Source of the DNA: Planctomycetota bacterium
GTDB taxonomy: Bacteria > Planctomycetota > Phycisphaerae > Phycisphaerales > SM1A02
Length of the DNA stretch: 64,000 nucleotides
NCBI GenBank assembly: GCA_021414025.1
Contig: JAIOPG010000006.1
Span: 186,001 to 250,000 of the forward strand
Direction: 5' to 3'
The notes below the pieces were generated by a model. That model ran no database searches. It was given only the letters and a program-made list of their open reading frames with translations, and was not told the DNA's origin. The position numbers and the translations under genes are program-made. Below, piece after piece: positions 17,687 through 26,889 of this stretch; within the stretch, counting starts at the first letter, position 1, and the number at the start of each line of letters is the position of its first letter.

Positions 17687-18478
17687 TCATTGGCAAGGGC
17701 CGAAGCTCAGGAGCACCAGTCCCACATCGCCGCCGTCGACCTCGCCCGATCCATCAAGATCGGTCGGGCAGCCGGCGCAAGGGCCATAGTCAAGGAGCAT
17801 CAACCCGATGTCGCCGCCATCGACTTCACCCGAACCGTCCAGATCGCCAAAGCAAATGGAGGGGTCCTCCAGGGTGAGTTCGGTAAAGGCAAAGTCAACA
17901 TACAGGTCGATCTTGTAGGTGTCGAAGCCCTTCAATGCGGCAGTGCATCCCCAGGGGTTGGGCGACTCGTCGTAATAGAACGTCTGCCCGTAATACCCGG
18001 AGACATCAAAGGAGAGCGGATCATTGAATCCATCCTCGCCATCGAGAAGAGGCATGATTTCGATGGCCCCGCCGGCCCCCGCGGTGTTGGCGAGCAACTT
18101 GGCGCGGAAATTGACCAAGTCGAACACGCCGCCGTCGACCCGCTTGATGATGATTCTTGCCTTGTAGTCCGTCTGGCCGGGGGGAGGAGTGGTCACGGCC
18201 TGCGCCTCCACGCCATCCGGCCAGGGCACGCGAACCTGGCGGCCGATGATGTGGCCGGTTCCGCCGGTGAAGAGCTTGTCGCGCGTGTAGGTGAAGAGGT
18301 ACCCGTTGCTGCTGATGGTGTCCGAAGTGATGCCGGATGAAACGGGCGTTGCCACCTGCGAAGGATCGAAGAAGACGGTGGTGCCGGCGATGGCCTCCAC
18401 GCCGAGAAAAGACCCGAACAGCATGGCCGCGACGGTGAGCGATCGACGAACCCGCGAGGTGCATTGGAATGTTCTCAT
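17687..18478 (-). CDS. secreted hypothetical protein with double dockerin-like tag
   Basis: A 263-residue exported protein. After the signal peptide (ending near VEAIAG, residue 32) comes a beta-rich domain of about 170 residues with no family I recognise. It ends with two EF-hand-like loops (about residues 208-262) matching DxDGSGEVDGGD, separated by GPCAGCPT. The tag is encoded at about 17690-17846. It is convergent with the PEP-CTERM gene. A TAAAAT lies 6 nt upstream of its ATG, suggesting a leaderless mRNA. Confidence 0.75.
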   Translation of the reverse strand: MRTFQCTSRVRRSLTVAAMLFGSFLGVEAIAGTTVFFDPSQVATPVSSGITSDTISSNGYLFTYTRDKLFTGGTGHIIGRQVRVPWPDGVEAQAVTTPPPGQTDYKARIIIKRVDGGVFDLVNFRAKLLANTAGAGGAIEIMPLLDGEDGFNDPLSFDVSGYYGQTFYYDESPNPWGCTAALKGFDTYKIDLYVDFAFTELTLEDPSICFGDLDGSGEVDGGDIGLMLLDYGPCAGCPTDLDGSGEVDGGDVGLVLLSFGPCQ

Positions 18479-18484
18479 GCGCCA

Positions 18485-18490
18485 ATTTTA
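18485..18490 (-). promoter_or_regulatory. -10 element TAAAAT for leaderless gene starting at 18478
   Basis: On the minus strand TAAAAT is followed by 6 nt and the ATG. There is no Shine-Dalgarno. Confidence 0.5.
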
Positions 18491-18651
18491 GGCGCGCAAA
18501 AACCAGAATCCATCGCAGGGTGAAAAAGTTTTCGAGATGCGATTGTGAATCGGCAGAAATAAACATTGGAATCGAATTGGAACAACGATGTTGTTGCACA
18601 ATCGGCTGTTGGAATTACGACCCGAATTCCGGAATGGAATCTGCATTTCAT

Positions 18652-19386
18652 TCACGAAACGATGTGCCGTTTCGGATCCTCGAGATCGGTCGCGTGGCCG
18701 CACTCGGGGCAGAAGTCTGGCGCAATTCCAGCGAGGTCGTAGCCGCATCGCCTGCAGCAGCCGCGAGCCGCACGGCGAAGACCGCGGTTTGCACGGTGAA
18801 CGACAAGCCAGGCGATCCCTGAGCAGGCTGCGATGAAAATTCCCAGGATGAGGGGAGAGTGCGTCATACTGGTCCATCCGTAGATTGCCGCATTCGTCCA
18901 GATCGTCTCGTCGAAAGTGTCGATGGTTCTTGCCTGCTCGATGGTGGCGGGCGTGAAAGGCGACAAGGCATTTGAAGTGTGCATGCTTTCGGCAACAGCG
19001 GCACGATAGAAGCCGATCTCTTCGTTGGATACACCGGCACCGGGGACTTGATCGTGTTGGAAGGAAATGGAACCCATTCTCAATTCCCAGTGGCGATGAA
19101 TGGGCATGCCCCTTGGATGGTCCGATTGGATCATGTCAAATGCGACCCGTGCCAGAATGACTCCGTCCTTGACAAGGAGGGCATCACGATATTCGCGCAC
19201 GAGTTGGATTCCCTTCGGCGTCTGGACGACCTCGACGTTGTAGTGAGCCTGGCCGGTATCTGGCCCGCTCCAAGTTTGCAGGCCGATCACCAGAGTCGCG
19301 ACGAACCCGATCAGCAGGGCTGCGCCGAGGAAAGCCATCACGCCGATCAGGATGGTCCAGGTGGCAACAGATCGTCGCGACGGCAT
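18652..19386 (-). CDS. membrane protein with C-terminal zinc ribbon
   Basis: A 244-residue protein of unknown function. It has an N-terminal membrane helix (about residues 10-35), an extracytoplasmic part of about 140 residues, a second helix (about 175-197, LILGIFIAACSGIAWLVV) and a cytoplasmic zinc ribbon with paired cysteines CRRCGYDLAG...FCPECGHA. This ribbon at the end of membrane proteins is widespread in planctomycetes and its role is not known to me. A TAAACT lies 6 nt upstream of the ATG. Confidence 0.75.
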   Translation of the reverse strand: MPSRRSVATWTILIGVMAFLGAALLIGFVATLVIGLQTWSGPDTGQAHYNVEVVQTPKGIQLVREYRDALLVKDGVILARVAFDMIQSDHPRGMPIHRHWELRMGSISFQHDQVPGAGVSNEEIGFYRAAVAESMHTSNALSPFTPATIEQARTIDTFDETIWTNAAIYGWTSMTHSPLILGIFIAACSGIAWLVVHRANRGLRRAARGCCRRCGYDLAGIAPDFCPECGHATDLEDPKRHIVS

Positions 19387-19392
19387 GGGGGC

Positions 19393-19398
19393 AGTTTA
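19393..19398 (-). promoter_or_regulatory. -10 element TAAACT for leaderless gene starting at 19386
   Basis: On the minus strand TAAACT, then GCCCCC (6 nt), then ATG. No ribosome-binding site fits in the gap. Confidence 0.5.
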
Positions 19399-19487
19399 TT
19401 TGAAACAAGTGATTGTGATCGTGCGCGCCTCGCTCACGGAGCAATCAGCCCACGCCTCACCTTCGTTGGTTATTCTCCAACGACATC

Positions 19488-21038
19488 ATGCAGCTCTTCC
19501 TTGTCAGCCTGTGCTTGACCTACATCATCGTCCTGTACTTCCTGACCAACCCGCTGCACCACACGCGCAAGTTCATGGTGCGCCGCTTCGTGAACTGGTT
19601 CCCGCTGGGCATGACCTATGCGTTCCTGTACATGGGCCGCTACAACCTGGTCGTGGCCAAGGGCGCGCTGGGCGACCTGATGACCAAGGAGGATTTTGGT
19701 TTTATCAGCGGCGTGGGCTTCACGGTCTACGCCGTCGCGCTGTTCTTCATCGGGCCGCTGGTGGACAAGATCGGCGGCAAGAACGGCATTCTGCTGGGCG
19801 CCATCGGCTCGAGTCTGATGAACGCACTGATGGCGGGCGTGCTCTACCTCTTCCTGCACGGCACGCTCAAGGTCAACCTGGTGCTGGCCTTCTCCATCCT
19901 GTATGGATTGAACATGCTCTTTCAGAGTTTCGGCGCCGTTTCCACCATCAAGGTGAAGTCCTTCTGGTTCCATGTGCGCGAGCGGGGGACCTTCGGGGCC
20001 ATCTTCGGCACGCTCATCTCGCTGGGCGTCTACTTCGCCTTCGACTGGGGCGGCGCCATCGCCGACGCCGTGAAGATCGACCAGCCCGCCACGCCGACCA
20101 AGGTGCGCGAGTTGCTCAACTACATGTTCGCCCTGGATGGCCGCACCATCCCTGCGCTCTGGCTGATCTTCGTCATCCCCGCGCTGATCATGGTGGTGTG
20201 GGCCTTGATCGACCTGGTGCTGCTGCGCGACTCGCCCGACACCGCCGGCTTCACCGATTTCAAGACCGACGACGCCTCGTCGGACGAGGTGCACGACAAG
20301 AAGTACCGCTACTTCGAGGTGATGAAGAAGATCTTCACCAACAAGATCATCATGACCATCGGCGTGATCGAGCTGACCTCCGGAATCCTGCGCAACGGCA
20401 TCCTGCAGTGGTATCAGATCTTCGCCAAGGAAACCGGGCTGGGCGTGCCGAACATCACCTCCAACTGGGGCTTCTGGGGCTGCGTCACCGGCATCGCCGG
20501 GGGATTCGCCGCGGGCGTGATCAGCGACAAACTCTTCCATTCGCGCCGCGCCCCCAGCGCTGGCCTGATGCAGGCCATCATGCTGGTGTGCACAGCGGTG
20601 ATGATCGCCTGCCTGACGCTGCAGCCCTTGAACGCCGCCGCGGCGCCGGGCGACAGCGCGCTGCTGGCCTGGTTCCTGGAGTACCGGTCGATGGTGCTGG
20701 GCATCTGCGCCGTCACCATGATGATGGCGGTGATCGGCGTGCATTCAATCATGTCGGGCACGGCCACTGCGGACTTCGGAGGCAAGAAGGCGGCGGCGAC
20801 CGCGACCGGCATCGCCGACGCCTGCGCCTACGTCGGCAGCGCCATCCAGTCCTTCGTCATCGGCATCCTGGCCACCAAGAGCTGGTCCTACTGGCCGATG
20901 TTCCTGCTGCCCTTCACGATCGTCGGGCTGATTTTCGCCATCAAGATGTGGGATGTGCTGCCCGCGGCCACCCGCCGCTACCTGGCCGAGGTGGAGAAGA
21001 AGCACGTGGGCGAGAAACGGGTCAGACATCGGGCGTGA
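19488..21038 (+). CDS. MFS transporter of the organophosphate:phosphate antiporter type (GlpT/UhpT-like)
   Basis: A 516-residue, roughly 12-helix inner-membrane carrier. The stretch GMTYAFLYMGRYNLVVAKGAL early in the protein and DKIGGKNGILLGAIGSS in the first cytoplasmic loop fit the GlpT/UhpT branch, which exchanges sugar phosphates or glycerol-3-phosphate for phosphate. An extra N-terminal helix (residues 1-22) and a longer central loop distinguish it from the E. coli proteins. Substrate cannot be told from sequence. TATTCT lies 11 nt upstream of the ATG; no clear Shine-Dalgarno. Confidence 0.8.
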   Translation: MQLFLVSLCLTYIIVLYFLTNPLHHTRKFMVRRFVNWFPLGMTYAFLYMGRYNLVVAKGALGDLMTKEDFGFISGVGFTVYAVALFFIGPLVDKIGGKNGILLGAIGSSLMNALMAGVLYLFLHGTLKVNLVLAFSILYGLNMLFQSFGAVSTIKVKSFWFHVRERGTFGAIFGTLISLGVYFAFDWGGAIADAVKIDQPATPTKVRELLNYMFALDGRTIPALWLIFVIPALIMVVWALIDLVLLRDSPDTAGFTDFKTDDASSDEVHDKKYRYFEVMKKIFTNKIIMTIGVIELTSGILRNGILQWYQIFAKETGLGVPNITSNWGFWGCVTGIAGGFAAGVISDKLFHSRRAPSAGLMQAIMLVCTAVMIACLTLQPLNAAAAPGDSALLAWFLEYRSMVLGICAVTMMMAVIGVHSIMSGTATADFGGKKAAATATGIADACAYVGSAIQSFVIGILATKSWSYWPMFLLPFTIVGLIFAIKMWDVLPAATRRYLAEVEKKHVGEKRVRHRA

Positions 21039-21130
21039 GCCCGAAAGTGCGTTTGGTTTCGGCACAATCTGGATGTAAATTTGAGCCGTTCGTTCGCGCG
21101 TTTCCGGGCCCCTTTACCAGAGGAGAAGCG

Positions 21131-21853
21131 ATGAAAATCAAAACCGGATTGATCTCGTCCGCGCTGCTCGCCGGCGCCACGCTTTCGCAGTCCAAGGCGT
21201 CGACGATTCTGTTCACCAACAGCAAACCGGCGTGGGACGCATGGGTGCAATATCAAACGCTGAACATCTCCTTCGAGGAGGGCTTCTGGCCGCACCATGT
21301 CGAATTGCATGGGCCACAAACCCTCAACGGCGTTACCGTTCTGAGCACGAGCGCCGCGCCGATCGCGCCGAATATCGTCATCGGAAATTACCTGGGCCTG
21401 GACAACGTCTGCGTTTCGGATGGCGACGAGAACTTTGATATCACCGTGCAGGATCCGCGCCGGGCCTTCGCCCTGGACGCCTACGCCAACATCCACGGTC
21501 CGGCGACAGTGTCGGCGTTCGACGCCGACAACCACCTGCTGGGCTCCGCTACCATTCCCGCGGGCACCATGCAGTTCGTGGGCATGGTGTCGGATCAGCG
21601 CATCGCCCGCGTGCATTTCGATGCCGTGCTCGGTCGCCTTCTGGACACGGGCATCGACAACATCCGCACCGCGGACCTCTCCAACCACAATCCCGCCGAC
21701 CTGAACGACGACTGCGTGGTGGATTCGGGCGATCTGGGTTTCATGCTGCTGGATTTTGGCAGCTCCGGCGCCAGTGATCTCGATGGCAGCGGCGAGGTGG
21801 ACGGCGGCGATGTCGGCCTGCTCCTGCTCGAATATGGGTGGACCTGCCTGTAG
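21131..21853 (+). CDS. secreted hypothetical protein with dockerin-like tag
   Basis: A 240-residue exported protein. It has a signal peptide (residues 1-24), a beta-sandwich-like body that I cannot assign, and a C-terminal tag in which the first loop is the variant DLNDDCVVDSGDLGFMLLDF and the second is DLDGSGEVDGGDVGLLLL. It ends only a few residues after the tag. AGGAGAAG precedes ATG 21131. It follows the MFS gene by 92 bp and is convergent with the SulP gene. Confidence 0.75.
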   Translation: MKIKTGLISSALLAGATLSQSKASTILFTNSKPAWDAWVQYQTLNISFEEGFWPHHVELHGPQTLNGVTVLSTSAAPIAPNIVIGNYLGLDNVCVSDGDENFDITVQDPRRAFALDAYANIHGPATVSAFDADNHLLGSATIPAGTMQFVGMVSDQRIARVHFDAVLGRLLDTGIDNIRTADLSNHNPADLNDDCVVDSGDLGFMLLDFGSSGASDLDGSGEVDGGDVGLLLLEYGWTCL

Positions 21854-21865
21854 CGATCCGGCCGC

Positions 21866-23605
21866 TCACGCACGCGGGGGTTCGGCCTGCTGATCGTCGA
21901 TCGCGTCGGAGACTGAGGTGAATCGGTTCACGCCACCCAGCACTTCGTCTACCCCCTCGTTGCGAAGGCAATCGCGCACCGACGAGCGGGCCTCGACTAC
22001 CCGGAATCGAATGCCTCCCGCGGTCAATTCCTGGGCCAGCTCACCCAGCATGTGCGCGCTGTGCATGTCCATGTTCGGAGTTGCCGAGAGGTCGATGACC
22101 ACCAGCTTTGGCGCCTCAGCCTCGGCGCGGATCCGGTCCAGGATCATGTCACGCACGTGATCCATGTTGAAGTAGACCAGCCCCGCCTCGGGCCGGAAAA
22201 TGAGCACCCCCGGATCGCGCTGGTTGTCCGTGTGGCGGTCAGCGTCGGAATAGCGCCGCGTCCCCGGAATGCGGCCCAGCACCGCGACGTGCGGAATCGA
22301 CGCGCGGCGGATCAGCAGCACCATCGAGATGACCGCGCCGATCAGCACACCCTTGAGCAGGCCCGCGCTGAGCACGCCCGCCAGCGCGCCCAGCACCACC
22401 ACATATTCGGTGAGGTTGGTCTTGCGAAGATGGCGGATGGTGGAGAATTTGAACAATCCGGTGACGGCCATCAGCACCACCGCCGCCAGGACCGGCTGCG
22501 GCAGGGCCTTGAGCAGCTGCGACAGAAACACGATCACCAGCAGGATGATGCCCGATGAGATGAGTCCGGAGAGGGGCGAGCGCGCGCCGCCGCTTTCGTT
22601 GACCAGCGATTGCGACATGCCGCCGCTCACCGGAAAGCCCCGGCCCAGCCCCGCGGCGAGATTGGCCGCCGCCAGCGCCAGGAATTCCTGGTTGGCGTCG
22701 AGGCGCACGCCGCTTTTCGCCGCGAAAGTCCGGCCAATGGCCGATGTTTCCACCGCGGCGAGCAGGAAGCAGGCCAGCGCGAGCGGGAGCAGATCGCCCA
22801 GGTCGTCCCAGCGGATCGCGGGAACCCCGAGGGTCGGCAGCCCCTGCGGCACATCGCCCAGCAGCTTCACTCCGCGAGCGTCCAAGCCCAGCCACGAGGA
22901 GGCCGCAATGCCGCCGACCACGACGATCAGTGCCACGGGCTTGTGCTTGAGGAAAACCTTTCCGAGCACCAGCACAGCCAGGGCGATACCGCCGATCGCC
23001 AGCGACGCGGGATTGGTCTCCTGCAGATGCGTGCAGAAGTAGGCGCTGTTCCTCCAGAAATTGTCGTGCACGCCGTGCATGCCGAAGAGCTTGGGCAGCT
23101 GCGTGCTGGCCAGGACCAGGGCCACCCCGAACTTGAAACCGATCAGCACGCTCTCGGAGATGAAGTTGACGATCGAGCCGGCCTTGATCAGCCACGCAAT
23201 GAACGCGATCAGTGCCACCAGCAGCGCCGTGCCCGCCGCCAGCGCGCCGAACCGGCTCGCGTCGCCGCCGGAGATCCCCCCCAGCGAGGCGCCGACCAGC
23301 AGCGAGATGGCGGAAGTGACCGTGATGGAGGTGAGCCGCGAGCTGCAGAAGAGCCAGAACACGAGCCCGGCAAAGAGGCAGGCATACAACCCGGCTTCGG
23401 GCTGCAGGTTGGCCAGCGACGCGTCGCCCAGCCCGGCCGGCAGCAGATAGGCCGCCAGCGTGATGCCTGCCACGACATCGCCGGTCAGCCAGGACTTGTC
23501 GTAAGAGCGAAGCCAGCGCAGCGCCGGCAGCGCAGTGCCAAGCCGCGCCCCGAAACCGGGCGCGTTGTGATTGCTTCCATTGTTCGCGGCCGCGTTGATG
23601 CTCAC
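21866..23605 (-). CDS. SulP family anion transporter with STAS domain
   Basis: A 579-residue permease for sulfate, bicarbonate or a related anion. The membrane part has the SulP opening WLTGDVVAGITLAAYLLPAGLGDASLANL and about 12-14 helices; a cytosolic STAS domain fills about residues 460-570, with VVIDLSATPNMDMHSAHML as its core. GTG 23605 is chosen over an in-frame TTG at 23632 because TAGCCT lies 7 nt upstream of this GTG and the extra residues add nothing to the family pattern. The substrate is not determinable here. Confidence 0.88.
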   Translation of the reverse strand: MSINAAANNGSNHNAPGFGARLGTALPALRWLRSYDKSWLTGDVVAGITLAAYLLPAGLGDASLANLQPEAGLYACLFAGLVFWLFCSSRLTSITVTSAISLLVGASLGGISGGDASRFGALAAGTALLVALIAFIAWLIKAGSIVNFISESVLIGFKFGVALVLASTQLPKLFGMHGVHDNFWRNSAYFCTHLQETNPASLAIGGIALAVLVLGKVFLKHKPVALIVVVGGIAASSWLGLDARGVKLLGDVPQGLPTLGVPAIRWDDLGDLLPLALACFLLAAVETSAIGRTFAAKSGVRLDANQEFLALAAANLAAGLGRGFPVSGGMSQSLVNESGGARSPLSGLISSGIILLVIVFLSQLLKALPQPVLAAVVLMAVTGLFKFSTIRHLRKTNLTEYVVVLGALAGVLSAGLLKGVLIGAVISMVLLIRRASIPHVAVLGRIPGTRRYSDADRHTDNQRDPGVLIFRPEAGLVYFNMDHVRDMILDRIRAEAEAPKLVVIDLSATPNMDMHSAHMLGELAQELTAGGIRFRVVEARSSVRDCLRNEGVDEVLGGVNRFTSVSDAIDDQQAEPPRA

Positions 23606-23612
23606 AAGGCAT

Positions 23613-23618
23613 AGGCTA
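23613..23618 (-). promoter_or_regulatory. -10 element TAGCCT for leaderless SulP gene
   Basis: On the minus strand TAGCCT is followed by 7 nt and GTG. It supports the GTG start. Confidence 0.4.
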
Positions 23619-23673
23619 GTTCCTTCGTGCAAGTGAAGTGGACAGTGACTTTGCCTTACAATTGAAAAACGCC

Positions 23674-24018
23674 ATGAAAAAAACAGAATCCAACTCCGCC
23701 TTCATCCCGCTCGCCTCGCTGCCCGCGCGCGACATCATCGGCGGCGTCGCGCAGGGGCGCTACGCCAGCCTGGATCGCATGACCATCGGCGAGGTCCGCC
23801 TCAAGGCGGGCACGGTGATCCCCATGCACAACCACCCGCATGAGCAGATCACCTACCTGCTTCAGGGGCGCTTCGAGTTCACCATCGGCGACGAGTCCGG
23901 CGTCCTTGAACCGGGCGTCGCCGGGCTCATTCCGGCCGGTGTGATGCATGGGGGCAAGACCCTCACCGAGTGCCTCGTGATCGACATCTTCTCGCCATCG
24001 CGCGACGAATATCGCTGA
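23674..24018 (+). CDS. small cupin-domain protein
   Basis: A 114-residue single-domain cupin. Cupin motif 1 is visible as HNHPHEQITYLLQGRFEFTIG (two His and a Glu metal ligand) and motif 2 as PAGVMHGGKTL. Such small cupins bind a metal and act as sensors, isomerases or dioxygenases, so the reaction is unknown. TACAAT at 23657-23662 may be the -10, giving a leader of only a few bases. The gene diverges from the SulP gene and ends 5 bp before the next ATG. Confidence 0.8.
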   Translation: MKKTESNSAFIPLASLPARDIIGGVAQGRYASLDRMTIGEVRLKAGTVIPMHNHPHEQITYLLQGRFEFTIGDESGVLEPGVAGLIPAGVMHGGKTLTECLVIDIFSPSRDEYR

Positions 24019-24023
24019 CTCCC

Positions 24024-24833
24024 ATGATGCGAACTTTCATCACATCCCTTTCGCTCCTCGCCCTATGCGCGTCGGCGCTGGCCCAAACGGTGCTCTACGA
24101 CGCCGCCGGCGGACAGAAGGTAAGCCAGTTCGGCGGATGGTTCGTCAATCCGCTTTCCCTGGAGAGCTATTCCTCGGGCAGCACGCTCTACAACACTCTC
24201 TCGAACAACAGCGTGCAGGGGGGATTCTCGCGCTTCGGTCCAACCCTTAGCCGCTCCGCGGGGTTTTCACTGGACTTCACCATCAAGGTCGACAGCGAAA
24301 CCCACGACGGCGCCAACGGCCCCAACCGCTCCGGCGTCTCGGTGATTGTCATCACCAGCGACCTGCAGGGCATCGAGCTCGCCTTCTGGCCCGATCGCGT
24401 CTGGGCGCAGTCCGGTCCCGCCTTCACCAAGGCCGAGGAGGGCTTCTTCAACACAACCGCGGCCTTGACGACCTACCGACTTCGGATTGTGGGCAGCGGC
24501 TATCAGCTTCTCGCCAATGGCGAGGTCGTTCTCGCCGGCGAGCTCCGCAACTACTCCTCGTTCGGAACGCCCTACAACATTGCCAACTTCATGTTCTTTG
24601 GCGACGACACCACTTCGGCGCGGGGAAACTTTCGCACGACGCGAATCACGCTCGGCCCCGCCGAGAGTAATCCCGCGGACCTCAATGGCGACTGCGTGGT
24701 CGATTCCGGCGATCTCGGCTTGCTGCTCCTGGACTTTGGACCTGGCGGTGGCCCAAGCGATCTGGACGGCAGCGGCGAAGTCGATGGCGGCGATGTGGGC
24801 ATGCTTCTGCTCGACTACGACTGGACGTGCTGA
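24024..24833 (+). CDS. secreted protein with dockerin-like tag
   Basis: A 269-residue exported protein. The signal peptide ends near ALAQ (residue 20). The body (about 25-205) is beta-rich with VDSETHDGANGPNRSGVSV and FNTTAALTTYRLRIVGSGY, a lectin-like or concanavalin-like jelly-roll pattern, though I cannot name the family with certainty. The tag at the C-terminus has DLNGDCVVDSGD followed by DLDGSGEVDGGD (encoded about 24675-24830). Either of two adjacent ATGs (24024, 24027) could start it. It is probably cotranscribed with the cupin. Confidence 0.72.
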   Translation: MMRTFITSLSLLALCASALAQTVLYDAAGGQKVSQFGGWFVNPLSLESYSSGSTLYNTLSNNSVQGGFSRFGPTLSRSAGFSLDFTIKVDSETHDGANGPNRSGVSVIVITSDLQGIELAFWPDRVWAQSGPAFTKAEEGFFNTTAALTTYRLRIVGSGYQLLANGEVVLAGELRNYSSFGTPYNIANFMFFGDDTTSARGNFRTTRITLGPAESNPADLNGDCVVDSGDLGLLLLDFGPGGGPSDLDGSGEVDGGDVGMLLLDYDWTC

Positions 24834-24858
24834 AGCAACTCATGGCACACTGCAACGC

Positions 24859-25044
24859 ATGCACATGAAGGCAATGGCTCGATTCCTGATCTCCCTGCCG
24901 CTGATCGCGGTGGCCGGCTTCTGCGTGTTCGGGTTTCTCGCCAGCTTCGAGCCGGGGACACACCAATGGAGTTGGCGCGGCACGTACGGGCTTGCTTTTC
25001 TTTTTACGGTTTGGGGAATGATCTCGATATGGCGCCGACCGTAG
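24859..25044 (+). CDS. small two-helix membrane protein
   Basis: A 61-residue peptide with two hydrophobic segments (residues about 8-27 and 43-57) and a basic end IWRRP. It has no family I recognise. ATGs at 24865 and 24874 are possible alternative starts. It lies 25 bp after the dockerin-tagged gene. Reality as a gene is likely but not certain at this length. Confidence 0.45.
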   Translation: MHMKAMARFLISLPLIAVAGFCVFGFLASFEPGTHQWSWRGTYGLAFLFTVWGMISIWRRP

Positions 25045-25078
25045 GCGGGTTCTTCCGATGAACGAAGGAGCATGATCC

Positions 25079-25861
25079 ATGCGCCACGGCCGGTTCCTCT
25101 TCGCCGCATTGGTCCTGGGAATACTCGCCGCGTGCGGCGGCAGCGTGCAGCCGCCTGCAGTATCCCCACCGGGCGCGCCCCGGACGCCGGCGTCCGCCGC
25201 AGGGCGCCCAAGTCCGTCCGTCATATTCGACTTGATGAAGTCTCGCTACGCCAGCGCGAAGAGCTACCGCGACCATGGGCAGTGGGTGGTGCGAGTGTTC
25301 CACGATGGAAATCCAGAGTCGAGGATTCATGTGGTCTTCACCACGGCATTCGACCGCGGCGCAGGATTGAAACTGAAAGCGGATGAGGAAATCGTGGGGA
25401 GCGGCAAGGCCTACGCGTATTTTGCATCGACCAAAAACTTCAAGCGCTTTGATTGGGATTACTCCAGGTGGCCCGGCAAATTCAAGGCCAGCACCGCGCT
25501 CGGCGCTTTCTCGGAGCCCATTGGCGAAACCGAGGGGATCGTGGGAATTGTTCCGGGGCTGCTCATGCCGGAGCAGGACTTCAGGCACATCCGTCTCGAT
25601 CCGGCCACATGGCCCAACATCTCGATCAGCGACGCCGGCGACGAGACGGTAGACGGCGTCGAGTGCTTCGTCCTGGACATGAAAGGCTGGTGCGTTCCAG
25701 AGGTCCGGCTTTGGATCGATCGCAGCGGCGCATTGCGCATGTTCTGGGGAGTGGTGCATGCACAATCGGGTGTGATGGAGGTGCCGGCGGTAGGGATGGT
25801 CGAAACCACCGTCCAATACGCGCCTGAATTCGATCCCATCATCGAACCCGCGGAGTTATGA
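25079..25861 (+). CDS. lipoprotein of unknown function
   Basis: A 260-residue protein with a lipobox LAAC at residues 17-20, so it is expected to be lipid-anchored, followed by a Pro/Ala-rich linker and a domain starting near residue 48 (DLMKSRYASAKSYRDHGQW). That opening and the later WIDRSGALRMFWG recall LolA-like or DUF2092-type outer-membrane lipoprotein folds, but the similarity is only by eye. GGAG lies 9 nt upstream of the ATG. Confidence 0.7.
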   Translation: MRHGRFLFAALVLGILAACGGSVQPPAVSPPGAPRTPASAAGRPSPSVIFDLMKSRYASAKSYRDHGQWVVRVFHDGNPESRIHVVFTTAFDRGAGLKLKADEEIVGSGKAYAYFASTKNFKRFDWDYSRWPGKFKASTALGAFSEPIGETEGIVGIVPGLLMPEQDFRHIRLDPATWPNISISDAGDETVDGVECFVLDMKGWCVPEVRLWIDRSGALRMFWGVVHAQSGVMEVPAVGMVETTVQYAPEFDPIIEPAEL

Positions 25862-26042
25862 GCCGCGTGGCGAACCCCATGCACCTGAATCGCGATCAAT
25901 CGAAGTCGTGAAATGTTTCCAGGATCATTTGCAACGAGCCGATATTGCGGCTAGTTTTCACATGCCTGTGCTCCCTTGAACGCACGGGTTCCGGACGTTT
26001 CCCGCGCCATCTTTCCCTTTACCAAAGATTGGACTTTCCATC

Positions 26043-26879
26043 ATGAACACCAAGCTTCTTCCTGTCTCCTTGTTGAGCACCGCCCTCTTCGCGTCGTTCG
26101 CCTCCGCGGCAACCACCCCGCTGTACGGCATCAGCTCGGTCGGCCTGACGACCACCTTCTGCTCGATCGACACCTCCACCGGTGCGGCGACCGCGCTCTT
26201 CAGCTTCAGCCACACCAGCGGGCTCAGCACAAACGGCCTGACCTACAACCCAACCAACAACAAGTTTGTAGCGGTCCATTTCATCACCACGAATTCAGCC
26301 GAGTTGATCGAGATCGACGCCGGCGCCCAGACCGCCACCGTCGTGGCGAACCAGATCCCAACCGCATTCTTCGAGGGGCTCGAATACTCCACCGCCGAGG
26401 GCGGCCTGGTCGTGTCCTACGGCGCCAACCAATACACGGGCAATCTGGCCCTGCTGAACAACAGCTACAACCTGCTGGCCTTCAACAACGCCACCGGCCT
26501 GGTCGATGGTGACACGCTGGTAACGGACGGCACAGGTTCACTTCATGTCATGGACACCAACAATCCGACGGGCGGATACCAGTACAACCTGATCGGGAAT
26601 CCCTTCGCGGTCATGGGATTTTCAGGAGTCCCGGCCAACAACTTCAATCCGTTGACTGATTTCGACATGGCCTACAAGGGCGATGAGGGTCTCATGTTCC
26701 TGACCCGGCAGATCTCGTTGGCCACGGTTGGCGCCGGAAATGTGATCACCACCATCGGCGCCTTCGGAGTGGATGCTTCGGGAGCCGAGTACCGCATGAC
26801 CGGCATCGCCGCCATGCCCGCGCCGGGTGTGGCCTCGATCCTGGGACTCGCCGGATTGATGTCCCGTCGCCGGCGCTGA
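26043..26879 (+). CDS. secreted protein with PEP-CTERM-like anchor
   Basis: A 278-residue exported protein with signal peptide (residues 1-22), a Thr/Asn/Gly-rich beta-propeller-like body with repeated short strands (LYGISSVGLTTTFCSID, NGLTYNPTNNKF) and the C-terminal tail MPAPGVASILGLAGLMSRRRR. It is the second PAPG-type protein in the window. A DUF4394-like or WD-like body is possible. No clear ribosome site precedes the ATG. The gene is convergent with the lipoprotein gene that follows. Confidence 0.72.
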   Translation: MNTKLLPVSLLSTALFASFASAATTPLYGISSVGLTTTFCSIDTSTGAATALFSFSHTSGLSTNGLTYNPTNNKFVAVHFITTNSAELIEIDAGAQTATVVANQIPTAFFEGLEYSTAEGGLVVSYGANQYTGNLALLNNSYNLLAFNNATGLVDGDTLVTDGTGSLHVMDTNNPTGGYQYNLIGNPFAVMGFSGVPANNFNPLTDFDMAYKGDEGLMFLTRQISLATVGAGNVITTIGAFGVDASGAEYRMTGIAAMPAPGVASILGLAGLMSRRRR

Positions 26880-26889
26880 CCGGAGCGGT